The position numbers and the translations under genes are program-made. DNA of 38,693 nt from Deltaproteobacteria bacterium (GTDB taxonomy: Bacteria > Desulfobacterota > Desulfobacteria > Desulfobacterales > ETH-SRB1): the NCBI GenBank assembly GCA_030262895.1, contig JAJSZW010000020.1:1-38693 (forward strand). Reading direction: 5' to 3'. Below the pieces are notes generated by a model. The model saw only the letters and a list, made by a program, of their open reading frames with translations, made no database searches and was not told the DNA's origin. Positions 1 to 7,609 of the stretch are shown one piece after another; the stretch's first letter is position 1, and each line of letters begins with the position of its first letter.

Positions 1-394
1 TCAGGCCGATGAATGTAGCAGCATTTTTTGAGCAGTGGTGAAGAATCAGGTTGTACTCACGGATGGTTAAAAAGTGGGGAACAGTTTTCTCTATCTTTGG
101 ATAAGGTAGATCTGTGGCAATATTTTCATTCACATATCCATTGAGCTTAAGGTAATGGAAAAATTGCCTCAGGGACCAAATTCTTGCTTTCTTCACATGG
201 ATGGAAGGATTTTTATAATCGGCAACAAATCTTGAAAGGTGACGATATGTGATGGATTTGATTTTACGCAGGTGAGCGGTTTTTAGAAACTTGTTGAATT
301 GATTGAGTCTTATTGATAAAGACTCAATAGACTTGTCTCTAAAACCCGACACTTTACAATACTCGATAAAACCATTAATCTGTTTCTCAAGCAT
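1..394 (-). CDS. Tyrosine recombinase/integrase, N-terminal part, cut by window edge
   Basis: An open frame of 131 codons starts with ATG at 394 and is still open at base 1, so the catalytic half lies outside the window. An AGGAGGT ribosome site lies a few bases upstream. The translation begins MLEKQINGFIEYCKVSGF and continues with SIESLSIRLNQFNKFL and KKARIWSLRQFFHYLKLNGY. That is the alpha-helical SAM-like core-binding domain of XerC/D-type phage integrases, ending at the usual linker (ENIATDLPYPKIEKTVPHFL) into the catalytic domain. The R-H-R-Y residues cannot be checked. It could be the recombinase of an integrative element or of a recombinase-trio transposon. It is preceded by an inverted repeat at 474-518, which may mark the element end. 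The family call is fairly firm; the element type is unknown. Confidence 0.75.
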   Translation of the reverse strand, partial: MLEKQINGFIEYCKVSGFRDKSIESLSIRLNQFNKFLKTAHLRKIKSITYRHLSRFVADYKNPSIHVKKARIWSLRQFFHYLKLNGYVNENIATDLPYPKIEKTVPHFLTIREYNLILHHCSKNAATFIGL

Positions 395-473
395 AGGGAA
401 ACCTCCTTTCGTTGAGGGGTTTGTGCTAAAAATCGGTTTCCTTGTGTTTTTACAATATTTCTAAGAAGTTGCC

Positions 474-518
474 ATCACAAATTGCGCTAACTGCGGGGTT
501 TGGGGGTTAAGTTGTGAT
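474..518. repeat. 45-bp inverted repeat between integrase and HEPN gene
   Basis: ATCACAA (474-480) and TTGTGAT (512-518) are perfect complements. Inside them lie a second weaker pair, GCTAAC (486-491) and GTTAAG (506-511), and a G-run loop. The repeat overlaps the stop codon of the upstream HEPN-type gene (507-509) and lies about 80 bp before the recombinase start. It could be the end of a mobile element or a degenerate recombination site. There is no U-tract after the hairpin on either strand, so a terminator is less likely. Confidence 0.45.
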
Positions 519-1598
519 AGCATGATAATTTTCTATTAATATCGACAAAACTGACTCGACTTTATATACAGGAAGATTGTTGATGTAGTCAAAGCTCCCA
601 TGTGAAATTTTATCTCTAACTTTTTTAATTTCTAAAAAATCATTATAAGAATTCGAATTTATTCCAGTCCATATCAATGATGAATTAATAATAAACTTGT
701 GTCTGATGTTGAATTTTATTTCATTTGATAAAAAGGTAGATAGTTCTTTTTTTATTTCAATATCAGAGATGTTAGATAATTTTCTATCTATTCGAGATCG
801 ATTTGTATTTGAGTTATATGTTTTATTGATGATTACCTCAATACAATAATACCCAAATAGGAATTTCTTTAGAGGGTCTTTTTCCTCTAGCATTTTGACA
901 TATAATTTGTCAATTTTACATAAATCCTTCAAATTGGTTGAAATACTTTCAGCCTTTTTTTTGATTGGTCGTAGTTTTCTTCCATCGTAATGTTTTGTCT
1001 GAATAGCATGCGCACTTCCAGATAGATAGAAATCGAATACAATTTTATTTGTGTTATGTTTAAAATAAATAAATTCATTCAGTATTTCTAACGACGGATG
1101 AATATATTTATTCATAATTGCTGCATTAGTAAATGCTACTATTGTGTTCATGACACTTTCAGATTCATTCTTGAATTGATCACTAATTTTTGGCCAACCT
1201 TGTATTGTGTAGTAATACTTATCAAAACTTTTAATTATATCAATCTTATTAAGGTCTTGGCTACTTTTTACTGTACACAATAAATATAGTTGATTGCTAT
1301 TAACACAATTTTCATTCTTTTCTTTTTCAAGATTTTTATTGCTCTCTAAAATATCCTTTAAGCTACTTTTTTCATCATTATTCGGAAACCCTACCAACAA
1401 TGAATTACCTAAAACAATTTTAGTATAATAAATATCATTGTAATAATCAATATCACTAATAATTCGAGTTTCACCAATAAAGCTGTGATTAGTTAATTTA
1501 TATTTCTGTGAGACAATTTGCTCATCAACACCCCTTTCTTTTGAAAGTGTTATGCCATTTATTTTGTATATTTTAATTCTTTGAAGGCTATGTTTCAT
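507..1598 (-). CDS. HEPN-type putative RNase (ApeA-like C-terminal domain)
   Basis: The C-terminal third has the layout of a HEPN fold. A helix with FLFGYYCIEVIINK is followed by a helical stretch and then KVRDKISHGSF, which contains R-x4-H, the catalytic motif of HEPN ribonucleases. The first 250 residues are unrecognised, rich in Lys, Asn and Ile, and carry no membrane segment. The frame stays open to a TTG at 1748, directly after the helicase stop. Those extra 50 codons have different composition and cross an attC-like half site, so ATG 1598 (MKHSLQRIKI) is preferred; ATG 1670 is an alternative. Neither has a good ribosome site. The gene follows the helicase-PLD gene on the same strand, which suggests a shared defence role, but it is far AT-richer and may be a separate acquisition. 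The HEPN call rests on the motif and its spacing. Confidence 0.6.
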   Translation of the reverse strand: MKHSLQRIKIYKINGITLSKERGVDEQIVSQKYKLTNHSFIGETRIISDIDYYNDIYYTKIVLGNSLLVGFPNNDEKSSLKDILESNKNLEKEKNENCVNSNQLYLLCTVKSSQDLNKIDIIKSFDKYYYTIQGWPKISDQFKNESESVMNTIVAFTNAAIMNKYIHPSLEILNEFIYFKHNTNKIVFDFYLSGSAHAIQTKHYDGRKLRPIKKKAESISTNLKDLCKIDKLYVKMLEEKDPLKKFLFGYYCIEVIINKTYNSNTNRSRIDRKLSNISDIEIKKELSTFLSNEIKFNIRHKFIINSSLIWTGINSNSYNDFLEIKKVRDKISHGSFDYINNLPVYKVESVLSILIENYHAITT

Positions 1599-1748
1599 GA
1601 TTAAATTGTTAAACTTCCCATAGCGCCTCGTTGGCAGTTGTTTAGCTGGCTTCACGCATTTCTGTTTCATGGGCTGGCACTCTTGTTTTCTTATCTCCAA
1701 TTCGCGCCTGCATTTCTGACTGATGTAACGCAGGACATGGTGCAGCAA

Positions 1749-4700
1749 TCAATCAAAGAGACTCATCTGCTCAGTTTTCCTGTTTCTATGCGGTTCCGAA
1801 TTCAATACGTGATCCTCAAAATTGTCAATTCCCAGAAGCTTGCATAGCTTTTTTAGTTCACTACGAGGAACAAGGGATGCCATTTTCGGTAGCCGCAAGT
1901 GAGATCTGAAAATCCTCTGGCGGTGTCTGTTATTCGTTGTGCATCGCCAATGCGGTTTATCTCCCCAATACCCAAATGAAACCGATGAATTGCATGCGCC
2001 GCAAGTCAAAACACCATCAAATGGGTATGGTTGTTCTATGCTACGCGTATAGCATTTATCGTTTGTGCATCGCCAATAAAACGGTTGGTCGGCGCCTTCA
2101 GCTGCGATGATTTCAGCGCCGCATATTGGGCATTGCGATTCAGGCGTTCCTTGAACGCCCAGCAGTTCTTGAATCCGAAGAATTTGAAAGTAGTCTTTAA
2201 GAACTGATTTGCTCTTACGACGTTCCATGATTTCTTGGGTATTGGAGAAGCTCAAGGGGTTAAGAGATCCAGACCAAGTGATATCGTCATCAATGAAAAC
2301 CAGTTTCTCATGCATTCGCAACTTGTGAATCACGATAACGCCGATTTCCGAAAGTTGCGTTTCGATTTTCTTTATTCGAGGGATCTCGGATTTCGACCGT
2401 TCTGATAGTGCTTTAGTTATTACATATACTGCAACGCCGAGCTCTATCGCTGCTTGAAGCTGAGGCATCATGAAACCAAGACGGTCCAAAGTAATGAATG
2501 GAGAGTAGATAATGACGCGACTCAAGGCATTTGAAACGTCACACGACAGAAGGCGGTAGAAATCTACTTGTGTAACGACGATACGTTCTGAATCTGGGTT
2601 GATTTCACCACCAAGCATAGTCATCTGTGCCTTAGCAGCGCGAGCGGCTAAGCCATCGGGAATAATCTTCCTCGCGTCTATTCGTGGAAATTTCTTCAGC
2701 AAGAACGGAATAAGCATCTTCCCAAGGAAAACTTTCTTGGCCCGTTTTTGGCAGTAGTCAAAATCGCCTAAAATGAACAACCGGAACTTGGCCCGCGTCA
2801 AGCCAACATTAAACAGGCATTTCAATTGTTCATCATACCTCGGCACGAAAAGGTTCACTTTCCAATGGGGTTCATCCGCTACCAGGTCAAAAATCACCAC
2901 ATCTGCTTCAGATCCCTGAAAACTATGGGCTGTACCCGCGATTACTTCATCATGAAGTTGGGTAAAATCGCGTAACAGCACATTCACGAGATTTGCATGC
3001 GCTCGATAGGGAGAAACGATTAGGATGCGCTTGGATGCACCTTCTTTCCGTTGTGATCTATCCGCAGAGAGTAGCTGTTCAGCAATATCTACTGAAACGG
3101 TCGCTGAAAGGAAATTGAGCCTGCTTGAATTGCCGCCTTTAACAACACTTGTAACCCAAGCATTCAATGGCCCAATATCTACGAGAACGATGGGGTTATC
3201 ATGTGGCCAGTCCTTTGTGTACCACTCTGAAAACTCTTCGTGTTTAGTAGAGTCAATGGGGCCGTTCTTCAACGACCCATCATAAAAAAGATTAGCTACA
3301 TCTGCTAATTCAGGCAGCATTCTTCGCTGTTCTACCAATTGTACGAAGTGTGGAGGGGGATTGCCCGTTGTCCATTTCTCTTTGAGTCCCGATACTTCAA
3401 AGATGTCCCGTCCCAACCACTTCTTCGTCAATTCGTTAGTTGATAGCACTATGGGTGGCAGTTGCTTGAAATCACCGACGATTATCAGATTGCTGTCAGA
3501 AAGAAGCGCGGCTGCCCAAAGGGCAGGAATTGGAGCCATCGAGGCTTCATCGAGAATGACAGTATCGAATTTCCGTCCTTGAATGTCATCGCTCAAGTAT
3601 GTTTTCGTAAGAGTAGCACCAATGACGGCTGCATTGTTAATTACTTCGTGTTCAACTTGAGATAGTTTTGTATCGATTTCTGCTATTTTGGTACCTATAC
3701 TTTGAATTTTTGTCCGGAGCGACGACACTTTTTCCGAAAGGGATTCCAAGTCGTTTGATGCATATTGTGCGGCAAGATCAGAGTGGACACGGCGAAGTAC
3801 TTTTAGAGTTTCATGCGCTGAAGAGGAGATTTCCTCAAGCACGACCCATTCCTGAATAGGTGTAACAAGGCTAGACAAGACGGCTTTGACTTCATTTTGC
3901 AGCTCACCGGTGCGCTTTCTGAGCGATTCGATTGCCCCCTGTAATTCCTTGTACTTCTGAAGCCGCGAACAGACTTCAATGTACACATCTTTCACATCCC
4001 CATCGACCGCCTGAGAAAGCTGTTCTTCTTCGCTTTCGATTTGTCGAACGTGTGGCTGAAGTTTAGACCATGCTTCATCCAGCTTATCCGTCTTAAGAGA
4101 AATTCGCTCTAACCTGCGCTCATACTGCATCTTCAGCTTGAGCTCTTGGGAATAAGTACCGATGCTTTTATGGTTTGACAGTTCACCATCCATTTCGATT
4201 ATACGCGCGAGTTTTATTGTGGCAGCGTCATGGGCTTGCCGCACTGCTGCGACTTCGGCATCAACGGCGGTCAGTTGTTTGGACAGGCTGTTTACTACCC
4301 TCTGTTGGTCATCGGGCTTGGGAAGACGCTTGAAAACACGACCTATGGTACCAGTGCTCTGCGTTTCCTTCAGAAGAACCTTGGCCTGTGAGAAATCGTT
4401 TTGAACCGTAGCCAGTCCTTTTTTCGCTTCGACCATACTACCTGATAGCTGCAAAATAATCGTCTTCTGTTCTGTTGGCGAAGGGTATGTAGACCGCTCC
4501 CTTCTCAGAGGATCGATACGCGTTGCGATTTCAATACGAGATTTTTGCTCAGCCATCTTGCTGACCATCTGCTCGCACTCTGTCGACACCGCCTTGAATT
4601 TCGCTCGCATACTTGTCTGTTCATCTTGTTTTGAAAGGAGTTGCTTGCGTAGCGTAAGTATCCTTGCTGTGTGCTCATGCAATTCCAAAAGGCTTGTGTG

Positions 4701-5699
4701 CCGTTCGCTGAGCCCTGCAAGCTCTGTTGTCGCCTCTTGCTCGAGTTGCCGCAGATTCGATATCTCACCGATTGCCTTTTCAACCGAGTCTATCTCTTGT
4801 CTTGCGGGCTTGAGCCACTCAAATACCGAAATAGCTTTCTGTGTGGCAGACATCTCGTCAGAAAGCATCTGCCTTTGTTCTGCAAGCTTCTCTCTCTCTT
4901 CAACCAGCTTACGTGATTGACGTTTCACTTGGGTTTTCAGCAGCACGTCTGGATAATCAGACCGAAGAACTTCGTCTTTCACCTCACCAACACGTACTAC
5001 TGCGCCCTTGGAGAGTTGTTCTTTCATGGAACTCGCGACGTGTTTAATGGCTTGGTCAACTGCTGTGTTCGTGTGTGAGACAAGTAGAACAGACCGTGAA
5101 GCCTTATGGAGGTACTCGGTGATTGTCCCTATCGTGTAGGTTTTTCCTGTTCCGGGAGGACCCCAAATGACAGTAAGGTCGCGGCCCAAGACGCTTTTGA
5201 GAGCATTGAGTTGGCTTTCGTTTAGCTCAGGCTTATCATCCGGTGTGATCGGATTCCCCTTCACTGGCATATTACCGAGCATTCTGTTTGCGGCAGAATT
5301 TTGTGCGGTTGCATTATCTTCAATTCGTTGAATCAGCTTGCGCATAAGGATTGTGAGATTGGTTTGCAGGCGTGCACTTGGCACGAATTTGCCCAAGTTG
5401 GATTCAACGCTTACTACTATACGTAATCCTTCCACAGATACGATAGTTGCTTCCATTGGTGCTTTGCAGGGTACAATCAAATCACCGGGTGCACCATCGG
5501 GCGTGTTCAAGACTGAATCAATCAGAAATGCATACTGGTGAGCACTGCCTTGCTCTCCAACTTTGTGCCCATTGTTAAGAGGTATGGCGCTATTCGAAGC
5601 GTTTCGTTTTGCTACCTCAATTTCATCCTGAAGAGCTCTGCGAAACTCATCCAAAAGGGGAGGTAAATTAGGAGGTGGATCACCAAAGTTGCGGCTCAT
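1749..5699 (-). CDS. UPF1-like SF1 helicase with PLD nuclease domain and zinc ribbons (Mokosh type II-like)
   Basis: This is a 1316-residue cytosolic protein. Helicase motifs in order are Walker A GPPGTGKT (about 180-187), VSHTNTAVD, Walker B VILDEAS (715-721), VGDFKQLPP (741-749), VEQRRML, TAHSFQGSEADVVIFD (923-938) and NVGLTRAKFRLFILGD (964-979). Together they define an SF1B helicase of the UPF1/AAA_11-AAA_12 type. About 430 residues of coiled coil (roughly 260-690) are inserted in domain 1A. Residues 1060-1160 hold one phospholipase-D unit with H-x-K-x4-D at 1130-1137 followed by G-S-x-N. Two Cys4-like ribbons (CPIC..., CGAC...) end the protein. A single polypeptide with RNA helicase plus PLD is the known layout of MkoC, the type II Mokosh anti-phage protein; the zinc ribbons may be an addition. 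An attC-like site lies 48 bp upstream. Other possibilities are a related helicase-nuclease or a DNA-repair protein. Confidence 0.8.
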   Translation of the reverse strand: MSRNFGDPPPNLPPLLDEFRRALQDEIEVAKRNASNSAIPLNNGHKVGEQGSAHQYAFLIDSVLNTPDGAPGDLIVPCKAPMEATIVSVEGLRIVVSVESNLGKFVPSARLQTNLTILMRKLIQRIEDNATAQNSAANRMLGNMPVKGNPITPDDKPELNESQLNALKSVLGRDLTVIWGPPGTGKTYTIGTITEYLHKASRSVLLVSHTNTAVDQAIKHVASSMKEQLSKGAVVRVGEVKDEVLRSDYPDVLLKTQVKRQSRKLVEEREKLAEQRQMLSDEMSATQKAISVFEWLKPARQEIDSVEKAIGEISNLRQLEQEATTELAGLSERHTSLLELHEHTARILTLRKQLLSKQDEQTSMRAKFKAVSTECEQMVSKMAEQKSRIEIATRIDPLRRERSTYPSPTEQKTIILQLSGSMVEAKKGLATVQNDFSQAKVLLKETQSTGTIGRVFKRLPKPDDQQRVVNSLSKQLTAVDAEVAAVRQAHDAATIKLARIIEMDGELSNHKSIGTYSQELKLKMQYERRLERISLKTDKLDEAWSKLQPHVRQIESEEEQLSQAVDGDVKDVYIEVCSRLQKYKELQGAIESLRKRTGELQNEVKAVLSSLVTPIQEWVVLEEISSSAHETLKVLRRVHSDLAAQYASNDLESLSEKVSSLRTKIQSIGTKIAEIDTKLSQVEHEVINNAAVIGATLTKTYLSDDIQGRKFDTVILDEASMAPIPALWAAALLSDSNLIIVGDFKQLPPIVLSTNELTKKWLGRDIFEVSGLKEKWTTGNPPPHFVQLVEQRRMLPELADVANLFYDGSLKNGPIDSTKHEEFSEWYTKDWPHDNPIVLVDIGPLNAWVTSVVKGGNSSRLNFLSATVSVDIAEQLLSADRSQRKEGASKRILIVSPYRAHANLVNVLLRDFTQLHDEVIAGTAHSFQGSEADVVIFDLVADEPHWKVNLFVPRYDEQLKCLFNVGLTRAKFRLFILGDFDYCQKRAKKVFLGKMLIPFLLKKFPRIDARKIIPDGLAARAAKAQMTMLGGEINPDSERIVVTQVDFYRLLSCDVSNALSRVIIYSPFITLDRLGFMMPQLQAAIELGVAVYVITKALSERSKSEIPRIKKIETQLSEIGVIVIHKLRMHEKLVFIDDDITWSGSLNPLSFSNTQEIMERRKSKSVLKDYFQILRIQELLGVQGTPESQCPICGAEIIAAEGADQPFYWRCTNDKCYTRSIEQPYPFDGVLTCGACNSSVSFGYWGDKPHWRCTTNNRHRQRIFRSHLRLPKMASLVPRSELKKLCKLLGIDNFEDHVLNSEPHRNRKTEQMSLFD

Positions 5700-5746
5700 C
5701 TCTTACTCTTATGGTTTGCATTATTGGTGTACATAGTTTTTATCCC

Positions 5747-5847
5747 GCCAACGTCTGAACTGAGCTACGGCGGACTGGTTTTCGCCTCGATAAATCATTT
5801 AACGAGAGCGAATCAGCGTTTTCCGTTGGCTCCAGTAATTTGTTAGC
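5747..5847 (-). repeat. attC-like integron recombination site
   Basis: Read on the minus strand, an R''-like box GCTAAC (5847-5842) is followed after 5 nt by ACTGGAGCCAACGG (5836-5823). The far end has CCGTAGCTCAGTTC (5770-5757), a short spacer and GTTGGC (5752-5747). The two inner boxes pair with each other except for two unpaired bases and one mismatch. Such extrahelical bases are the hallmark of folded attC bottom strands. A further arm, TTCGCTCTCG against CGAGGCGAA, extends the stem with one more bulge. The site lies just upstream of the helicase gene in the orientation expected for a preceding cassette. No integron integrase is visible nearby. Confidence 0.6.
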
Positions 5848-5876
5848 TGTTTTATTAATATTATAGAGGTGTTACA

Positions 5877-5981
5877 ATGAAATATCCACAGGAAACGGTA
5901 AATAGTTTGATTGCAAAGTATCCAGAAGAACATGATTTTCACAAATTATTGAAACCCAAGGGGTCGCGTCTTCATTCTTGA
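5877..5981 (+). pseudogene. Short ORF (34 codons), probably a truncated gene 5' end
   Basis: ATG 5877 has a good ribosome site (GAGGTG, 5 nt away) and opens a frame reading MKYPQETVNSLIAKYPEEHDF, then ending LKPKGSRLHS and a stop. The composition is protein-like up to about codon 27. After that the sequence turns into the GGGTCGCGTCTTCATTCTTG phrase, which looks like repeat or transposon debris and continues to about 6045. The likely reading is a gene whose 3' part was replaced by an insertion remnant. A genuine 34-residue peptide cannot be excluded. No other gene is seen between 5848 and 6048. Confidence 0.3.
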
Positions 5982-6048
5982 CATATTGAAACCACCGCGA
6001 GATCTTGGGGACATCTTAACTTTCATTCTTTCTATAGGGAATTCAAAT

Positions 6049-6354
6049 TTAAAGAAGAAAGCTGTATTGCCTGGCACCATGAATAATTCGTCGTATCTGA
6101 ACAGTGTTGGCTTTCACCACATAAAATACAAGATATTTTCCAATTATCAGAATTCTATATCCCAGCTTTTTTAGTCGATAATCTTTTGGAACTACCCCAA
6201 TTTCTGGATTAATGGCCAATTGAGAAATTGAGTAATCAAACTTTTCGAGCAGGGAAACAGCAGCAGATGGATTATCCTTCATAATGTAATCAAAAATATT
6301 ATCCAAATCATTTTCCGCTGTAGATAAATACCGGATTTCAAATGGACCACTCAT
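6049..6354 (-). CDS. parE: ParE/RelE-family toxin
   Basis: A 101-residue protein with the ParE/RelE fold signature: IRYLSTAENDLDNIFDYI (the alpha hairpin that contacts the antitoxin), a middle segment with LLEKFDYSISQLAINPEIG, then YRILIIGKYLVFYVV and QIRRIIHGARQY at the C terminus. The last motif carries the conserved arginines of the family. ParE members poison gyrase and RelE members cleave mRNA on the ribosome; the sequence alone does not separate the two, although the loop NPEIG and ending HGARQY favour ParE. The start ATG overlaps the antitoxin stop by 4 bp (ATGA), so the pair is translationally coupled. Confidence 0.85.
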   Translation of the reverse strand: MSGPFEIRYLSTAENDLDNIFDYIMKDNPSAAVSLLEKFDYSISQLAINPEIGVVPKDYRLKKLGYRILIIGKYLVFYVVKANTVQIRRIIHGARQYSFLL

Positions 6355-6614
6355 CTGATTTTTTCTTTTATCTTCTTCATAAGTTTTTCATGAGTGATTC
6401 CCTGCTCACCAGATGCATCTAATGACTCTGCTTCTCCAAGTTTTTGATACAATTCAAGTAAGCACTGAAGACGCTCATAATGGGCCAAACTCATAACTAC
6501 CATATCACCTTTCCCATTCCGTGTTATGAACACGGGTTGGCCCTCTTTATGGCAAAGCTCAGATATTTCCATAGCCCGATTACGTAAATCAGATATAGGT
6601 CTAATTAATGGCAT
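6351..6614 (-). CDS. Phd/YefM-family antitoxin
   Basis: An 87-residue antitoxin. The N-terminal DNA-binding half reads MPLIRPISDLRNRAMEISEL followed by EGQPVFITRNGKGDMVVMS, the classic Phd/YefM core. The C-terminal tail (KLGEAESLDASGEQGITHEKL) would wrap the toxin. The start is set at ATG 6614 because GGAGG lies 5 nt upstream; an earlier in-frame ATG at 6629 would overlap that ribosome site. It should neutralise the ParE/RelE toxin encoded immediately downstream and autorepress the operon. Upstream to 6785 there are only AT-rich bases with no gene. Confidence 0.88.
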   Translation of the reverse strand: MPLIRPISDLRNRAMEISELCHKEGQPVFITRNGKGDMVVMSLAHYERLQCLLELYQKLGEAESLDASGEQGITHEKLMKKIKEKIR

Positions 6615-6785
6615 AATTCCTCCTGTCATAATTTTGACAATATATTATCATAATAATGATATTTGTAAAGCAAAATGGTTAATGATATAGGGCAATTGCA
6701 TCAACAATTTTAAATATTAAGTAACAAAAATAATGCCCCCTTTGTTTTTAATGGCAGAGCAACTTCTTAATTTTCTGCTGTAAAT

Positions 6786-7160
6786 TTATATTTCCGCCTT
6801 AAATTCTATTTTTTCGTTACCAAATGTTGACTCAATCACCTTATGCACTCCATGCCCTGGATTTGGCTCCTTAAATATTTTTACTAACTGATATTTAGAT
6901 AAAATTTTCAAGTCGTTATTTAGGCTTACAGGAGTGCGCTGCATCTCTGACATTAACTCGGAGAAAAAGACTCTTCTTTTTTTTCGTAAATATTGAACTA
7001 ATCTTGTTCTCTCCGGCTTAAGAATAGCCATTAAATCAAATGGGTCTACCCAAATAATATTTTTTTTTGTTACTTTCCTTCCTTCATCAATTTCTTTTGC
7101 TGTCTCTTTGGCTGAAGCAAAAAAATCGGATATTGATCCTGCTTTCAGTTCAACATTCAT
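6786..7160 (-). CDS. TumA-like HTH antitoxin
   Basis: A 124-residue protein with a winged-helix segment: DPFDLMAILKPERTRLVQYL followed by FSELMSEMQRTPVSLNNDLKILSKYQLVKIFKEP. This is the HVO_A0114/TumA arrangement found next to TumE toxins. It presumably binds the toxin and represses the operon. GGAGTTCATAAA precedes its ATG and the start overlaps the toxin stop by 4 bp, so the toxin is translated first here, as in many tumEA pairs. The stop at 6786 is followed by AT-rich intergenic DNA before the Phd/ParE pair. Confidence 0.72.
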   Translation of the reverse strand: MNVELKAGSISDFFASAKETAKEIDEGRKVTKKNIIWVDPFDLMAILKPERTRLVQYLRKKRRVFFSELMSEMQRTPVSLNNDLKILSKYQLVKIFKEPNPGHGVHKVIESTFGNEKIEFKAEI

Positions 7161-7474
7161 TTTATGAACTCCTTAATTTCTTTTTCAAAACGATTAACCA
7201 AATTTTCATAGCTTATAAAATCAGAGACTTCCGATATTTCACCGAAATAATGCTTGTGATGAAAATTATGGGTATTGTCGTATCCTATAACACGGCCATT
7301 GTCGTCAGAGGAAATGAGATGGTTTATATACGCCATGCTGTATTTAACAATTTTTCCTTTCTCGTTTTCCCATGCTTCAATTTTAAGAATCCCGCCACCT
7401 CTTTTGGGGTTGACTGGGAATTGCTCCGACACAACCTTTTTGAGTTTTGTTCTTGCCTTTTTTTCTCTTTCCAT
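7157..7474 (-). CDS. TumE-family toxin (DUF6516)
   Basis: A 105-residue protein carrying the TumE/DUF6516 signature: KIVKYSMAYINHLISSDDNG followed by RVIGYDNTHNFHHKHYFGE, the conserved R-x3-YDN-x-H-x3-H-x-H run. The latter is the most conserved part of the family and is probably the active centre. The N terminus is basic (EREKKARTKLKKVV). It forms a 4-bp overlapping pair with the downstream TumA-like antitoxin. The start ATG 7474 has only a weak ribosome site. Whether it is an active toxin cannot be read from sequence. Confidence 0.75.
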   Translation of the reverse strand: MEREKKARTKLKKVVSEQFPVNPKRGGGILKIEAWENEKGKIVKYSMAYINHLISSDDNGRVIGYDNTHNFHHKHYFGEISEVSDFISYENLVNRFEKEIKEFIK

Positions 7475-7562
7475 AAAATCATTTTAGCAGCAAGGCAAAT
7501 AATTGTAAAGCTGATTTATGTGGTTCTTCATTTCGTATTATTTAGGGCTAACCTCCAGCTCA

Positions 7563-7593
7563 GGGGCAGTATGCCCACAGGGCAGACTGCCCC
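7563..7593. repeat. 31-bp hairpin downstream of the envelope operon
   Basis: GGGGCAGT-A-TGCCC-ACA-GGGCA-G-ACTGCCCC folds into an almost perfect stem of 13 pairs with a 3-nt loop and one A/G mismatch. It lies 17 bp past the last stop codon of the operon ending at 7610. No run of T follows on either strand, so it is better read as a REP-like element or mRNA 3' stabiliser than as an intrinsic terminator. Confidence 0.55.
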
Positions 7594-7609
7594 TTGCAGA
7601 CGCTTCCCC

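Noticed and set aside
1624..1647. Second attC-like site after the helicase gene (minus: AGCTAAACAACTGCCAACGAGG)
   Set aside because: Only one half is recognisable; no matching L'/R' boxes were found downstream, so it is mentioned but not listed as a site.
1598..1748. N-terminal extension of the HEPN-type gene up to a TTG
   Set aside because: The extension crosses an attC-like half site, has different composition and lacks a ribosome site.
3025..5541. Several plus-strand frames of 60-120 codons opposite the helicase gene
   Set aside because: Antisense shadows of a well-supported 1316-codon gene.
7563..7593. Intrinsic terminator
   Set aside because: Strong stem but no U-tract on either strand.
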